Below, piece by piece: positions 1 through 8,153 of a stretch of 64,000 bases of DNA. The DNA is taken from NCBI GenBank assembly GCA_045806965.1, contig JBJMIG010000044.1:53683-117682 (forward strand), given 5' to 3'. The notes beneath the pieces are model-generated. The model did not search any database. It saw only the letters and a list, made by a program, of their open reading frames with translations, and was not told the DNA's origin. Both the position numbers and the translations under genes were made by a program. This DNA is from DASYTH01 sp045806965 (lineage in GTDB: Bacteria > Actinomycetota > Actinomycetes > Mycobacteriales > Pseudonocardiaceae). Each line of letters begins with the position of its first letter. Within the stretch, counting starts at the first letter, position 1.

Positions 1-214
1 ACGCCGGGAAATCCGCGGCCGGCTCCGCGTCGGTCCAGATCCGGCCGAGCGAGCGCCGCCGGAGCAGCTCCGAGCAGGCCGCATGGGAGACCGCGACGGC
101 GAGGCCGAGCCCGTCGTGCCGGTGCACCGGTCCGCGCCCGCGCAGCGCGGCGAACACCGGATACGGGTTGGCGAGGAACCCCGGGTCACCCGGGTCGAAC
201 GGCAGCTCCGGCAC
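1..214 (-). CDS. cytochrome P450, N-terminal fragment
   Basis: Only the first ~71 codons are inside the window; the gene continues beyond base 1. The protein begins VPELPFDPGDPGFLANPYP and continues PVFAALRGRGPVHRH, the proline-rich start seen in bacterial class I P450s just before helix A. The heme-binding cysteine loop is outside the window. P450s are heme monooxygenases that take electrons from ferredoxin or flavodoxin partners; the substrate cannot be inferred. The GTG at 214 is my choice; a GTG near 273 in the same frame is also open but would overlap the divergent gene. The fold assignment rests on the N-terminal pattern alone. Confidence 0.6.
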   Translation of the reverse strand, partial: MPELPFDPGDPGFLANPYPVFAALRGRGPVHRHDGLGLAVAVSHAACSELLRRRSLGRIWTDAEPAADFPA

Positions 215-250
215 GAGGCCAATGTAGGCCCGCCGTGCGACGATCGGCCT

Positions 251-1078
251 GTGCAGCCGTCCGTCGTCGCGCACCGGGGTGCCTCGACGCACCGCGCCGA
301 GCACACGCTCGCCGCATATGCCCTCGCGCTGGAGCAGGGTGCACAGGGCCTGGAGTGTGACGTCCGGCTGACCAGGGACGGGCACCTCGTCTGCGTACAC
401 GACCGCAGGGTGGACCGGACCTCGTCGGGCCGAGGCGTGGTGAGCACGCTGACCCTGGAGCGGATGTCCGAGCTGGACTTCGGGAGCTGGCACACCCCAC
501 CGTCCGAGCCGGCCGGCGGCCCGGCTCGCCAGCCCGACCATCCGGCCGCGCGGCATCGCGGCGTGCTCACCCTCGAGGCGCTGCTCGGTCTGGTCGCGGA
601 CACACCGGGCACCCGGCTGTTCGTGGAGACCAAGCATCCGGTGCGCTATGGCGCGTTGGTCGAGGCCACGCTGCTGGCGCAGCTGCGCCAGCACGGGCTG
701 GCCGCACCGTCGTCCAAAGAGGACTCGCCGGTCGTGGTGATGTCGTTCTCGGCGTTGGCGGTGCGTCGGATGCGCCGGTTCGCGCCCGCGCTGCCGACCG
801 TGTTGCTGCTGGCCGCCATCCCGCCGAGCCGTCGGGACGGCTCGCTGCCCGCGTACGCCGACTACACCGGTCCGGACATCCGGCTGCTCCGAGCCGACCC
901 CGGCTACGTCGCTCGCAGTGCGGCGCGCGGCCACGACACCTACTGCTGGACCGTCGACGATCCGTCCGACGTGCTGCTCTGCCAGCGGCTCGGGGTTCGG
1001 TTCCTGGCCACCAACTCGCCCGCGGCCACCCGTGCCGTCCTGGATGCGAACCCAGGCGGTACCGTCGGGTTCCGGTGA
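251..1078 (+). CDS. glycerophosphodiester phosphodiesterase
   Basis: Hydrolyses glycerophosphodiesters to an alcohol and glycerol-3-phosphate. The GDPD signature is complete: HRG at residues 8-10, E17 in AEHT, ECD at 35-37 and H50 in CVHD, the usual metal and acid/base residues. About 275 residues, normal for the cytoplasmic single-domain family, with no signal peptide. The frame is open back to 83, but those ~56 codons are low in complexity and overlap the divergent P450, so GTG 251, just before the conserved VVAHRG strand, is preferred. A GDPD near a ferritin gene recalls glpQ1 near bfrB in M. tuberculosis (from memory). Confidence 0.85.
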   Translation: MQPSVVAHRGASTHRAEHTLAAYALALEQGAQGLECDVRLTRDGHLVCVHDRRVDRTSSGRGVVSTLTLERMSELDFGSWHTPPSEPAGGPARQPDHPAARHRGVLTLEALLGLVADTPGTRLFVETKHPVRYGALVEATLLAQLRQHGLAAPSSKEDSPVVVMSFSALAVRRMRRFAPALPTVLLLAAIPPSRRDGSLPAYADYTGPDIRLLRADPGYVARSAARGHDTYCWTVDDPSDVLLCQRLGVRFLATNSPAATRAVLDANPGGTVGFR

Positions 1079-1104
1079 GCTTGCCCGGCGAGTAGGAGCC
1101 GACC

Positions 1105-2052
1105 TTGTCCAAGCGTTCAGCCGTGAAGCCGGCCCGTCGGGCCGCGCCGGACGGCATCAACCCACGCCAGGCCTGCCCGTGCGGCTCCGGCAAGCGCTAC
1201 AAGGCCTGCCACGGAGCGGCCGGCGGCGCGGTGGACATCCCGGTCGCCCGCCCGTTCGAGGGCCTCGCCGCGGAATGCGAACTGGTGGCGCTGCGCGAGT
1301 TCGTGCCGTCGGCCACCGCGCCGCTCACACTGGCCGAGCCGGCCGAGCGGGCCGTCTCGCTGGCCACCGTGCTGCCCATGGCCGCCGCCGCGGTGGTCCG
1401 GGCGGACGGTGCGGCACTGATCGGCATGCAGGTGCAGACCCGGTCAAGCGACGTGAGCCGGGATCTGGCCATGGCGATTCGCTGGGCGCGCGACGCCGAG
1501 CCCGGTGCCGTGCTTCCGGTGGCCGGTGCGGATCGCTCGGACGCCGATCGGGAGCGGCTGCAGGACGTGCTCGACGCCGGCGCCGCGCTCGAGCCCGAGC
1601 TGCATTCGGACTTCGCCTGGTGGATGCCGGAGGGCAGCGAGCCGACCGGTGAGGTGGCGCTGTCCCTCGAGCGGGCGAACGGGGCGATCCTGCCGACCGA
1701 GCGGATCGGTCCGGCGGCGTACTGGGTCAACGCTGGGGAGAAGGCGCACCTGCGCTGGGTTCGGCCGGAGCCGGAGGAGGTGCTGCTGGCCGCGCTGTCC
1801 CGGCTGGCCGCGCGTGGCGAGCTGACCCTCGGTGAGGACTCCCGCTATGCCGGGTCGTTCCGGGCGCACGGCCTGCTCGTCCCGGTCTGGGACCTGGATC
1901 CGGAGTCGCACGCCAGGGAGTGGACCTCGGCAACGGCCGAGCTCGGCACCCGGCTGGACACCGCCCTGTCCTCATTGGACGGTGAGCCGCTGAACAGTGC
2001 GGAGCGCCGGGCCCGCGACGGGCTGATCGGCCGCCAGGTCACCATTCGCTGA
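1105..2052 (+). CDS. DUF5926-type protein with N-terminal SEC-C zinc motif
   Basis: A 315-residue soluble protein. Residues 24-37 read CPCGSGKRYKACHG, the SEC-C zinc-binding motif also found at the C-terminus of SecA. Here it sits at the N-terminus of an unrelated acidic domain, the arrangement of the actinobacterial DUF5926 family, often mislabelled as SecA-like. The function is unknown; the motif suggests zinc-dependent contact with a protein or ribosome. The TTG start at 1105 follows AGGAGC at a proper distance and lies 26 bases after the GDPD stop, so co-transcription is likely. Confidence 0.8.
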   Translation: MSKRSAVKPARRAAPDGINPRQACPCGSGKRYKACHGAAGGAVDIPVARPFEGLAAECELVALREFVPSATAPLTLAEPAERAVSLATVLPMAAAAVVRADGAALIGMQVQTRSSDVSRDLAMAIRWARDAEPGAVLPVAGADRSDADRERLQDVLDAGAALEPELHSDFAWWMPEGSEPTGEVALSLERANGAILPTERIGPAAYWVNAGEKAHLRWVRPEPEEVLLAALSRLAARGELTLGEDSRYAGSFRAHGLLVPVWDLDPESHAREWTSATAELGTRLDTALSSLDGEPLNSAERRARDGLIGRQVTIR

Positions 2053-2215
2053 TCTGCCGGGGAGCAAGCAACTTCCAGGCAACCCGACGCGTCCCTCGGA
2101 CGTGCTTGTCTCGGACCGGCTGCCCAGCCAGCGCAGGGAGCACGTGGTGAGCGTCGTGGTCGAGACGTTCGGCGGCGTTGAGCCCGCCGAGTTCCGCCTG
2201 GGGAGGGGTACGTCC

Positions 2216-2701
2216 GTGGAGGACTTCGCGCAGTTCGTCGGTGCTGCCCTTCCCGGACTGCTGCGCTACGGCCATGCCCTGACCGGGAACCCGCACGACG
2301 CCGGCGATCTTGTGCAGACGGTGCTGGAGAAGGTCGGCTCGCGGTGGCCCGCCGTGGTGCGCAGCGCCGACGACCCGCTGGCCTACATCCGGCGCGCCAT
2401 GGCGAACGCCCACATCAGCCGCTGGCGCCGGCACCGGCGGGAGAGCCTGGTCGCCGAGATCCCCTCCAGCGCGGTGACCGTGGAGCGCTACGCGTTCGAG
2501 GACGAGCCACTCTGGAAGGTTCTGCGCGGCCTGCCCCCGAGACAACGAGCGGTGATCGTGCTGCGTTACTACGAAGGCCTGTCCGAAGCGGAGATCGCGA
2601 GCACGCTCGGCGTCACCAAGGGAACGGTGAAGAGCCAGGCCAGCAAGGCGATGATCACGCTGCGCGCCCGGCTTTCGGCCAGCGAGGTGTTTTCGTCGTG
2701 A
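2216..2701 (+). CDS. SigE-family ECF sigma factor
   Basis: A 161-residue group IV sigma factor. Region 2 (residues ~8-75, with LTGNPHDAGDLVQTVLEKV) would bind the -10 element. Region 4 (LPPRQRAVIVLRYYEGLSE then a helix-turn-helix) would bind the -35. Size and motifs match the actinobacterial SigE family. GTG 2216 is preferred because GGGGAGGGG lies just upstream; the frame stays open to 2102 but those codons do not look conserved. The last codons overlap the next gene by four bases (GTGA), so sigma factor and membrane partner are probably translated together. The partner lacks the zinc ZAS anti-sigma motif. Confidence 0.85.
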   Translation: MEDFAQFVGAALPGLLRYGHALTGNPHDAGDLVQTVLEKVGSRWPAVVRSADDPLAYIRRAMANAHISRWRRHRRESLVAEIPSSAVTVERYAFEDEPLWKVLRGLPPRQRAVIVLRYYEGLSEAEIASTLGVTKGTVKSQASKAMITLRARLSASEVFSS

Positions 2702-3486
2702 CCCGGGATGTCGAGGACGAGCTGCGCCGGATCTTCGCGGCCGACGAGCTCGACGTGGCGGTTCGGCCACGAGCCGGTACCGCGGTGGTCGCCGGTGCCC
2801 GCCGGCTGCGCCGCAAGCGGCGCGCGCTGTTCTCGACGGCCTGGGCGGCGGCCGTCGCCGTGGCAGTCACCGGCATGGTCGGGCTGGCCCGGATCGCCGA
2901 GCCGACGGCGCAGCCGCTGGCCGGCTCGGGCGCGGTCGCCGCGACCAGCGCGGCTCCGCTGCCAACCGGGCCCGCTTCGCCGCCCGCGGTGGCCACCGGG
3001 ACCGGAACGATCACCAACTCCGCGACCACGTCCACCCCGACCTCAACAGCGAAGCCCCCGCCGCGGTCGCCGATCGGCCCGTCCGGCTACGCGGGCCTCA
3101 CCCTCGGGATGACCGCTGCCCAGGCCGAGGCCACCGGCCTGCTGGTGCCCAACGCCCAGCCGCTGTCCAGCAAGGGCTGCAAGGGTTACGACTACAAGGG
3201 TGCGCCGAGCCAGCCCAACCACTACGCGGTGCTGATCTCCGAGACCCGCGGCCTGGTCCGGGTCGCCGGCCGGGCCGACGCGGTCACCCCGGAGGGGCTG
3301 GTCGTCGGAGCCTCGGAGTCCGACCTCAAGCGCCTGTATCCCACCCAATCGGCCGTGCACGGCGCGATCGGTGAATGGGTCACCGCCGTACCCCGGAATG
3401 CCGCGGCGCAGTACTGGATAATCGTTCGAAACAATGCGGTATCGGAAATTCGGATCGAGTTCAAGGTGCAGGACTGCTACCTCTGA
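2698..3486 (+). CDS. single-pass membrane protein coupled to the sigma factor
   Basis: A 262-residue protein: cytoplasmic N-terminus of ~45 residues ending in an RRLRRKRR stretch, one membrane segment at ~46-65, a Thr/Pro/Ala-rich linker to ~120, then an exported domain starting IGPSGYAGLTLGM and ending in a cysteine-containing QDCYL. Translation is coupled to the sigma gene through GTGA, so it is a candidate regulator or sensor of that sigma factor; this is inference from position and topology. No recognised anti-sigma motif is visible. The exported domain resembles the one in the lipoprotein encoded just downstream. Confidence 0.75.
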   Translation: MTRDVEDELRRIFAADELDVAVRPRAGTAVVAGARRLRRKRRALFSTAWAAAVAVAVTGMVGLARIAEPTAQPLAGSGAVAATSAAPLPTGPASPPAVATGTGTITNSATTSTPTSTAKPPPRSPIGPSGYAGLTLGMTAAQAEATGLLVPNAQPLSSKGCKGYDYKGAPSQPNHYAVLISETRGLVRVAGRADAVTPEGLVVGASESDLKRLYPTQSAVHGAIGEWVTAVPRNAAAQYWIIVRNNAVSEIRIEFKVQDCYL

Positions 3487-3543
3487 ACGCGTTCTCCGGC
3501 AAATGAAGCACGCAACCTGCTTGCCCTCCGGGCGTCCTTGTTG

Positions 3544-4056
3544 ATGAAGAGAGAGTCGTTCCAAACCTCTGGGGAGTCCAATCATGAGTACTGCCATGTC
3601 TCGAGTCCGGCCGCAATTGCCGGAATTGCCGTTGGTGGGCTGGCGCTGGCCGGCTGCACCGGACAGGACGCCGCGCTGCCGGCTCCGTCGAGCAGCAGTC
3701 CGGCCACCTCGTCCGCCACCGCCTCGTCGTCCGCGCCGGCCGCGATCGCGCCGGATGCCGCCGCCACGCCTCCCGGCGCGAGACCCGCCGTGGCCCCGGC
3801 TCCCAACGCCGCGGCGGCCGGCGTGGTGCTCGGCCCGAGCGGCTACGGCAAGTTCCGACTCGGCATGAACCGAGAGGAGTTGCTCGCGGTCGGTGGCGTG
3901 GTCGAGGAGGGTGCGGCCCCGATCGACGGTGGGATCTGCGCCCCCTTCCACACCACCGCGGGGGACCGGCTCGTGGTCTCCGCCAAATTCGGCCTGGTCA
4001 GCGTGCAGGGATCGGCGAGCGCACACGCCGGCGACTGCGCGCTGGCCATGGGCTGA
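3544..4056 (+). CDS. lipoprotein sharing the GPSGY domain; possible N-terminal frameshift
   Basis: The mature part has a lipobox (GGLALAGC), an Ala/Ser/Pro-rich linker and a domain starting LGPSGYGKFRLGM that matches the exported domain of the preceding gene but lacks its second half. The continuous frame begins at ATG 3544 (or TTG 3538) with no ribosome site and gives an unusually long ~27-residue stretch before the hydrophobic core. ATG 3584, nine bases after GGGGAG, reads MSTAMSRVRP in another frame. Losing one base near 3605-3615 would explain this: restoring it would give a normal short n-region followed by AAIAGIAVGGLALAGC. The true start is therefore uncertain. Confidence 0.65.
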   Translation: MKRESFQTSGESNHEYCHVSSPAAIAGIAVGGLALAGCTGQDAALPAPSSSSPATSSATASSSAPAAIAPDAAATPPGARPAVAPAPNAAAAGVVLGPSGYGKFRLGMNREELLAVGGVVEEGAAPIDGGICAPFHTTAGDRLVVSAKFGLVSVQGSASAHAGDCALAMG

Positions 4057-4064
4057 GGCGCCAC

Positions 4065-4607
4065 TCAGAGCGCGCCGCCGGCGGTGCGGGGGGCGAGTGG
4101 ATCGCCGCCCGCATCGCCAACCGACTCCCTGGCCAGGTAGTTCTCCACGTCGAACATGTTTCCCTTGGCGCGCTTGACCACATTGAGCAAGGTGGACATC
4201 TGCGCCACCTCCTCGACCTGCTCCTTGAGGAACCACTGCATGAACTGCTCGCCCTTGTAGTCGTCCTCGTCCCTGGCGGTCTTGGCCAGCGCGATCACGT
4301 CGTCGGTCACCGCCCGCTCCTGGTTGAGCGCCAACTCGATCAACTCGGCCGGTTCACCGAAGTCGTTGCGCACGTCGGGAACCCCGGAAATGACCGGCTT
4401 GATGTCGTTGTCCAGCAGGTACTGCACGATCATCATGGCGTGGTTTCGCTCTTCCAGCGACTGCCGGTAGAAGTGCCTGGCGAGCTGGGGCAGGTCCTGC
4501 CCGTCGAACCAGACCGCGAGCGCAACGTACTGCTGCGCCGCGGTGAACTCGTTTCGCACCTGATCTTGCAGTGACTGCTGGAACTTGCCGGCCATGCGGT
4601 CAAACAT
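4065..4607 (-). CDS. bfrB: ferritin (BfrB type)
   Basis: A 180-residue non-heme ferritin that oxidises Fe(II) and stores it as a mineral in a 24-mer shell. Ferroxidase residues are in NEFTAAQQYVALAVWFD, EERNHAMM and QFMQWFLKEQVEEV. There is no heme-binding methionine pattern of bacterioferritin. The sequence closely follows M. tuberculosis BfrB as I recall it, including the C-terminal tail. ATG 4607 is preferred because GGGCGGT precedes it; ATG 4595 is the alternative. It converges with the lipoprotein gene, ending 9 bases past its stop. No IdeR-type iron box was found just upstream, unlike the DUF2470 gene. Confidence 0.92.
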   Translation of the reverse strand: MFDRMAGKFQQSLQDQVRNEFTAAQQYVALAVWFDGQDLPQLARHFYRQSLEERNHAMMIVQYLLDNDIKPVISGVPDVRNDFGEPAELIELALNQERAVTDDVIALAKTARDEDDYKGEQFMQWFLKEQVEEVAQMSTLLNVVKRAKGNMFDVENYLARESVGDAGGDPLAPRTAGGAL

Positions 4608-4679
4608 ACCGCCCGGCCCTGACCGGGTCGCGAGCCTTAACCGTTTGCGGTGAACCGCGCGGATGCCGACGATGGCGGC

Positions 4680-5816
4680 ATGCGCTACCCGGACGACGTG
4701 CCTACGCTCACCGACGGTCCGGTGACACTGCGGGCGTACTCGCTCGACGATCTCGATGAGTGCGTGGTGCAGTGCAACGACCCGGAATGCATCGCCTGGA
4801 CGACGATTCCCGTGCCGTACGGGCGTGCGGACGCCGTCAGCTGGGTTACCAGGGAGGTGCCGCAGGCCTGGGCGGACGGCAGCAGCCAGGGGTTCGCCAT
4901 CGAGGCGGCGCACCGCGACGGCGTGCGGCGCTATGCGGGCGGCATCAGCCTGCGGCCCCGGGCGGACGGCGTCGCCGAGATCGGCTTCGCGGTGCACCCG
5001 GCGGCGCGCGGCCGGGGCGTCGGCCGCCGGGCGATCAAGCTGCTGGTCGACTGGGGGTTCGCCGAGCGGGGCGTCGAGCTCGTCGCCTGGCACGCCTACG
5101 TCGGCAACTGGCCGTCGCGCCGCGCGGTCTGGGCCAACGGGTTCAGCTTCGACGGCACCATCGCCGGCTTCCTCGTGCAGCGCGACCAGCGCCGGGACGC
5201 CTGGGTCGGCACGCTGCGCGGCACGGACGACCGCGAGCCGAAGACCACCTGGTTGGACCCGCCGGTGCTGCAGAGCGAGCGGCTGCGGCTCCGCCCGTTC
5301 ACCGACGCCGACGTCGGCCGGCTGCACGAGATGCTCAACGACGAGCGCAGCATGCACTACGGCGGTCGGGTCCAGGCGGCCCGGTCGCGCGACGGCGCCA
5401 CGGCGCTGGCGCGGATCCGCGAGCAGCACGCCGCCGGCCAGATCGTCAACTGGTGCGTCGCCGACCGACACACCGACCAGGCGCTCGGCAAGATCCAGCT
5501 GTTCGACCTCGAGGGCCTGGACGACTCCGGCGTGCAGACCGGCTACGTGATCCATCCCGACGTGCGCGGTCGCGGCCTCCTCACCGAGGCGCTGCGCACG
5601 CTGGTCGAGTGGACCTTCCGCCCGGTCACCCTCGGCGGCTTCGGGAAGCGCCGGGTCGCCATCGGCACGGCGGCGAGCAACGCCGCCTCCCGGTACGCCG
5701 CCGAGCGCGCCGGCTTCAGCCTCGTCGCCACCATCCCGTCGGCCTTCACCGTCGCCGAGGCCGACTTCGACGACGAGCTGATCTACCACCGGATCAACCC
5801 CTCGTGGCAGCCATGA
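4680..5816 (+). CDS. tandem GNAT-family N-acetyltransferase
   Basis: A 378-residue protein made of two GNAT domains of the RimJ/RimL type. The first covers ~1-180 (LRAYSLDDL, then EIGFAVHPAARGRGVGRRA as the acetyl-CoA loop). The second covers ~205-375 (LRLRPFTDADV, then TGYVIHPDVRGRGLLTEAL). Both pyrophosphate-binding loops look intact, so both halves may bind CoA. Substrate unknown; amines on proteins, small metabolites or antibiotics are all possible. ATG 4680 (MRYPDD) is preferred over GTG 4650, which leaves a short unconserved extension. It is divergent from the ferritin gene. Confidence 0.85.
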   Translation: MRYPDDVPTLTDGPVTLRAYSLDDLDECVVQCNDPECIAWTTIPVPYGRADAVSWVTREVPQAWADGSSQGFAIEAAHRDGVRRYAGGISLRPRADGVAEIGFAVHPAARGRGVGRRAIKLLVDWGFAERGVELVAWHAYVGNWPSRRAVWANGFSFDGTIAGFLVQRDQRRDAWVGTLRGTDDREPKTTWLDPPVLQSERLRLRPFTDADVGRLHEMLNDERSMHYGGRVQAARSRDGATALARIREQHAAGQIVNWCVADRHTDQALGKIQLFDLEGLDDSGVQTGYVIHPDVRGRGLLTEALRTLVEWTFRPVTLGGFGKRRVAIGTAASNAASRYAAERAGFSLVATIPSAFTVAEADFDDELIYHRINPSWQP

Positions 5817-5871
5817 CCCCGCAAATACCACTGACCCGGAGTTCCAGGCCGGATACCTCCGCGCCGGCCGG

Positions 5872-7086
5872 CTAGAGCGGCAGGCGAGACACCGGGCAGG
5901 ACATGCAGCGCGGTCCGCCCCGGCCGGAGCCCAGTTCGGAGCCCCCGACGCGGAGTACCTCGATGCCGGCGTCCTCGAGCCGGGCGTTGGTTTCCACGTT
6001 GCGCTCGTAGGCCACGACCACGCCGGGAGCCACCGCGAGTGTGTTGTTGCCGTCGTCCCATTGTTCGCGCTCGGCGGTGACCGGGTCGAGACCGGTGTCG
6101 ATCACCCGGAGCCGCTCGATGCCCATCGCCGACGCGGCGGCGTCCAGGAACGGGACGGGACCGGACACCCGAACTCCGGTGCCGTCCGGCCGCAGCGGAT
6201 AGGCCTGCAGGGTGTCCCGGACGGCGGGGTACATCACCACCGCGTCCCGGTCGACCATCGTGCACACCGTGTCCAGGTGCATGGTCGCCCGGTCCTGTGC
6301 GATCGGCACGGCCAGCACGGTGTGCGCCAGGCCGTCCGAAAACACCGACCGCGCAAGGGATTCCGCGCCGGCCGCGGTGGTTCGCTCACCGACGCCGATG
6401 GCCAGCACGCCCGGCCCGAGCAGCAGCACGTCGCCGCCCTCGACCGGGGCGGAGTGCGCGCCGTAGGCCCGCCCTGCGGTGCGGAACCTCGGGTGGTAGG
6501 CGTAGATCAGGTCGAGCAGTGCGGTCTCCCTGGCCCGGGCCGGCATCGCCAGTGACGCGATGGCCACCCGATCGCCGATCCACACCGACGAGTCCCGGGT
6601 GAACAGCAGGTTGGGCAACGGGTTCACGACAAAGTCGTGCGGATGGTGCATGCGGCGCACCAGGGACGCACCCTCGGCCGCCGGCAGTTCCTCGAACGTC
6701 ATGCCTGCCATCAGCACGTCGGACAGGGTCAGAGCGTCCACAGTGGACAAGAAGGAAGCGAGCGCGTCGGCCAGTTCGTTGCCAAGCCGGCGCCGGTCCA
6801 CGGCGGTGGCGGCCGCCGCCGCGTGAGCCCGCTCGTCGGTGAGCGCGGTGACCAGTGCGTCGGCCAGCAGGAGCACCTCGGCCTCGCGGGAGCGCAGCAC
6901 CTCGGCGAACGCGTCGTGTTCCTCCTGGGCCCGGCCGACCCAGGGGATGCTGTCGAACAGCAGCGTGTCGTTGTTGCGGGGGGTCAGCCGCTTGAGCTCG
7001 AGCCCCGGCCGGTGCAGTAGCACGGTACGCAGCGGTCCGACCTCACTGTCCGCCCTTGGCGCGGGCGCGGCATCTGGCTCGGTCAC
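5872..7086 (-). CDS. arcA: arginine deiminase
   Basis: Converts L-arginine to citrulline and ammonia. The 404-residue length is typical. Guanidino-group-modifying motifs are present: NPLPNLLFTRDSS, VEGGDVLLL, MHLDTVCTMVD, DDGNNTLAV and the catalytic cysteine near the C-terminus in GGPRCMSCP. GTG 7086 (VTEPDAAP) is the first sensible start; the upstream open frame is Gly/Ala-rich and unconserved. No ornithine carbamoyltransferase, carbamate kinase or arginine/ornithine antiporter gene is adjacent, so this is a solitary deiminase rather than an arc energy operon. It may serve nitrogen supply or acid tolerance. Confidence 0.93.
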   Translation of the reverse strand: MTEPDAAPAPRADSEVGPLRTVLLHRPGLELKRLTPRNNDTLLFDSIPWVGRAQEEHDAFAEVLRSREAEVLLLADALVTALTDERAHAAAAATAVDRRRLGNELADALASFLSTVDALTLSDVLMAGMTFEELPAAEGASLVRRMHHPHDFVVNPLPNLLFTRDSSVWIGDRVAIASLAMPARARETALLDLIYAYHPRFRTAGRAYGAHSAPVEGGDVLLLGPGVLAIGVGERTTAAGAESLARSVFSDGLAHTVLAVPIAQDRATMHLDTVCTMVDRDAVVMYPAVRDTLQAYPLRPDGTGVRVSGPVPFLDAAASAMGIERLRVIDTGLDPVTAEREQWDDGNNTLAVAPGVVVAYERNVETNARLEDAGIEVLRVGGSELGSGRGGPRCMSCPVSRLPL

Positions 7087-7235
7087 GCCAGGCAGCGTAA
7101 CCACTTGGTAAGGCGCGCCGGCCACCGAGCCGGGCACCATGGTGGCGGCCCCGGCGCCTGCGGTGCTCGCCGAGGGCGGGTTCGTCGGCCAGGAGCACCC
7201 GACCACGGGCAACGTCGCGTTCGGCTCGGCCGCAC

Positions 7236-8153
7236 TCACCTGGTGAGTCTGGGACGCTTCCTGGTGAGCAGGTCGGCGAACAGGTCGCCGTGCTCGTCCA
7301 CCCGGTCCAGCACGTCGTCCGCGGTGAACACCAGATCGTCCGGGGTGCGAGCGCTCGCCACCTCGGCCCAGGTGATCGGGGTGGACACGGTCGGCCGCGA
7401 ACGGGCGCGTAGCGAGTAGGGCGCGACCGTGGTCTTGTACTGGTTGTTCTGACTCCAGTCGATGAACACCTTGCGGGGCCTGAGGTTCTTGGCCATCTTC
7501 GCCACGATCAGGTTGGGCCGCGCGGCGGCGAGCCGTTCGGCCAGTTCCTTCGCGTAGCTCGACGTGGCTTCCGGCGCGGTCGTGGCGACCGGGCAGTAGA
7601 GCTGCATTCCCTTGGAGCCACTGGTTTTGGCGAATGCCTCGAAGCCGTCCGCGCGCAGCTCGTCGCGCAGCAGCAAGGCAACCTGGCAGCACTCCACGAT
7701 GGTCGCCGGCGGCCCCGGGTCCAGGTCGAACACCAGCAGGTCCGGATTGTGCCGCGCGCCCCGGGGGCCAATCGTCCACTGTGGAATGTGCAGCTCCAGG
7801 GACGCGAGGTTGGCCACCCACACCAGGGTCGGCAGGTCGTCCACCACCGCGAAGTCCAGCGTCTCCGCGCCGGTGCTGCTGCCCGGCGTGTCCACGGTGA
7901 TCAGGCGCACCCAGTCCGGCGCGTGCCGGGCGGCGTTCTTCTCGTAGAACGACTGCGCATCCACCCCGTTGGGGTAGCGCCGCATGGTCAGCGGCCGGTC
8001 GGTGATGTGCGGCAGCAGCACCGGCGCGATCCGCGAGTAGTAGTCGATCACCTCGCCCTTACTGAAGCCGTACTCCGGGTAGAGGACCTTGTCCAGGTTG
8101 GACAGCCGGAGCTTGCGGCCGGCCACCGCGACCAGCACGTTATCCCCGTTCAT
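7236..8153 (-). CDS. ligD: LigD-type NHEJ primase-polymerase
   Basis: A stand-alone PolDom protein of 305 residues, the archaeo-eukaryotic primase fold that fills gaps and adds ribonucleotides during bacterial non-homologous end joining. Visible motifs are SNLDKVLYPEYGFSKGE, SFYEKNAARHAPDWV, the metal-binding DLD in LVFDLDPG, KTSGSKGMQLY and RKVFIDWSQN. Its start overlaps the end of the upstream ligase gene by 14 bases, so the two form one translation unit. In many bacteria these are domains of one LigD chain; here they are separate. No Ku gene is in the window. Confidence 0.92.
   Translation of the reverse strand: MNGDNVLVAVAGRKLRLSNLDKVLYPEYGFSKGEVIDYYSRIAPVLLPHITDRPLTMRRYPNGVDAQSFYEKNAARHAPDWVRLITVDTPGSSTGAETLDFAVVDDLPTLVWVANLASLELHIPQWTIGPRGARHNPDLLVFDLDPGPPATIVECCQVALLLRDELRADGFEAFAKTSGSKGMQLYCPVATTAPEATSSYAKELAERLAAARPNLIVAKMAKNLRPRKVFIDWSQNNQYKTTVAPYSLRARSRPTVSTPITWAEVASARTPDDLVFTADDVLDRVDEHGDLFADLLTRKRPRLTR

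Noticed and set aside
4608..5831. Extension of the ferritin frame into a 588-residue fusion
   Set aside because: The extra part is antisense to the GNAT gene and has no domain; two good ferritin starts exist at 4607 and 4595.
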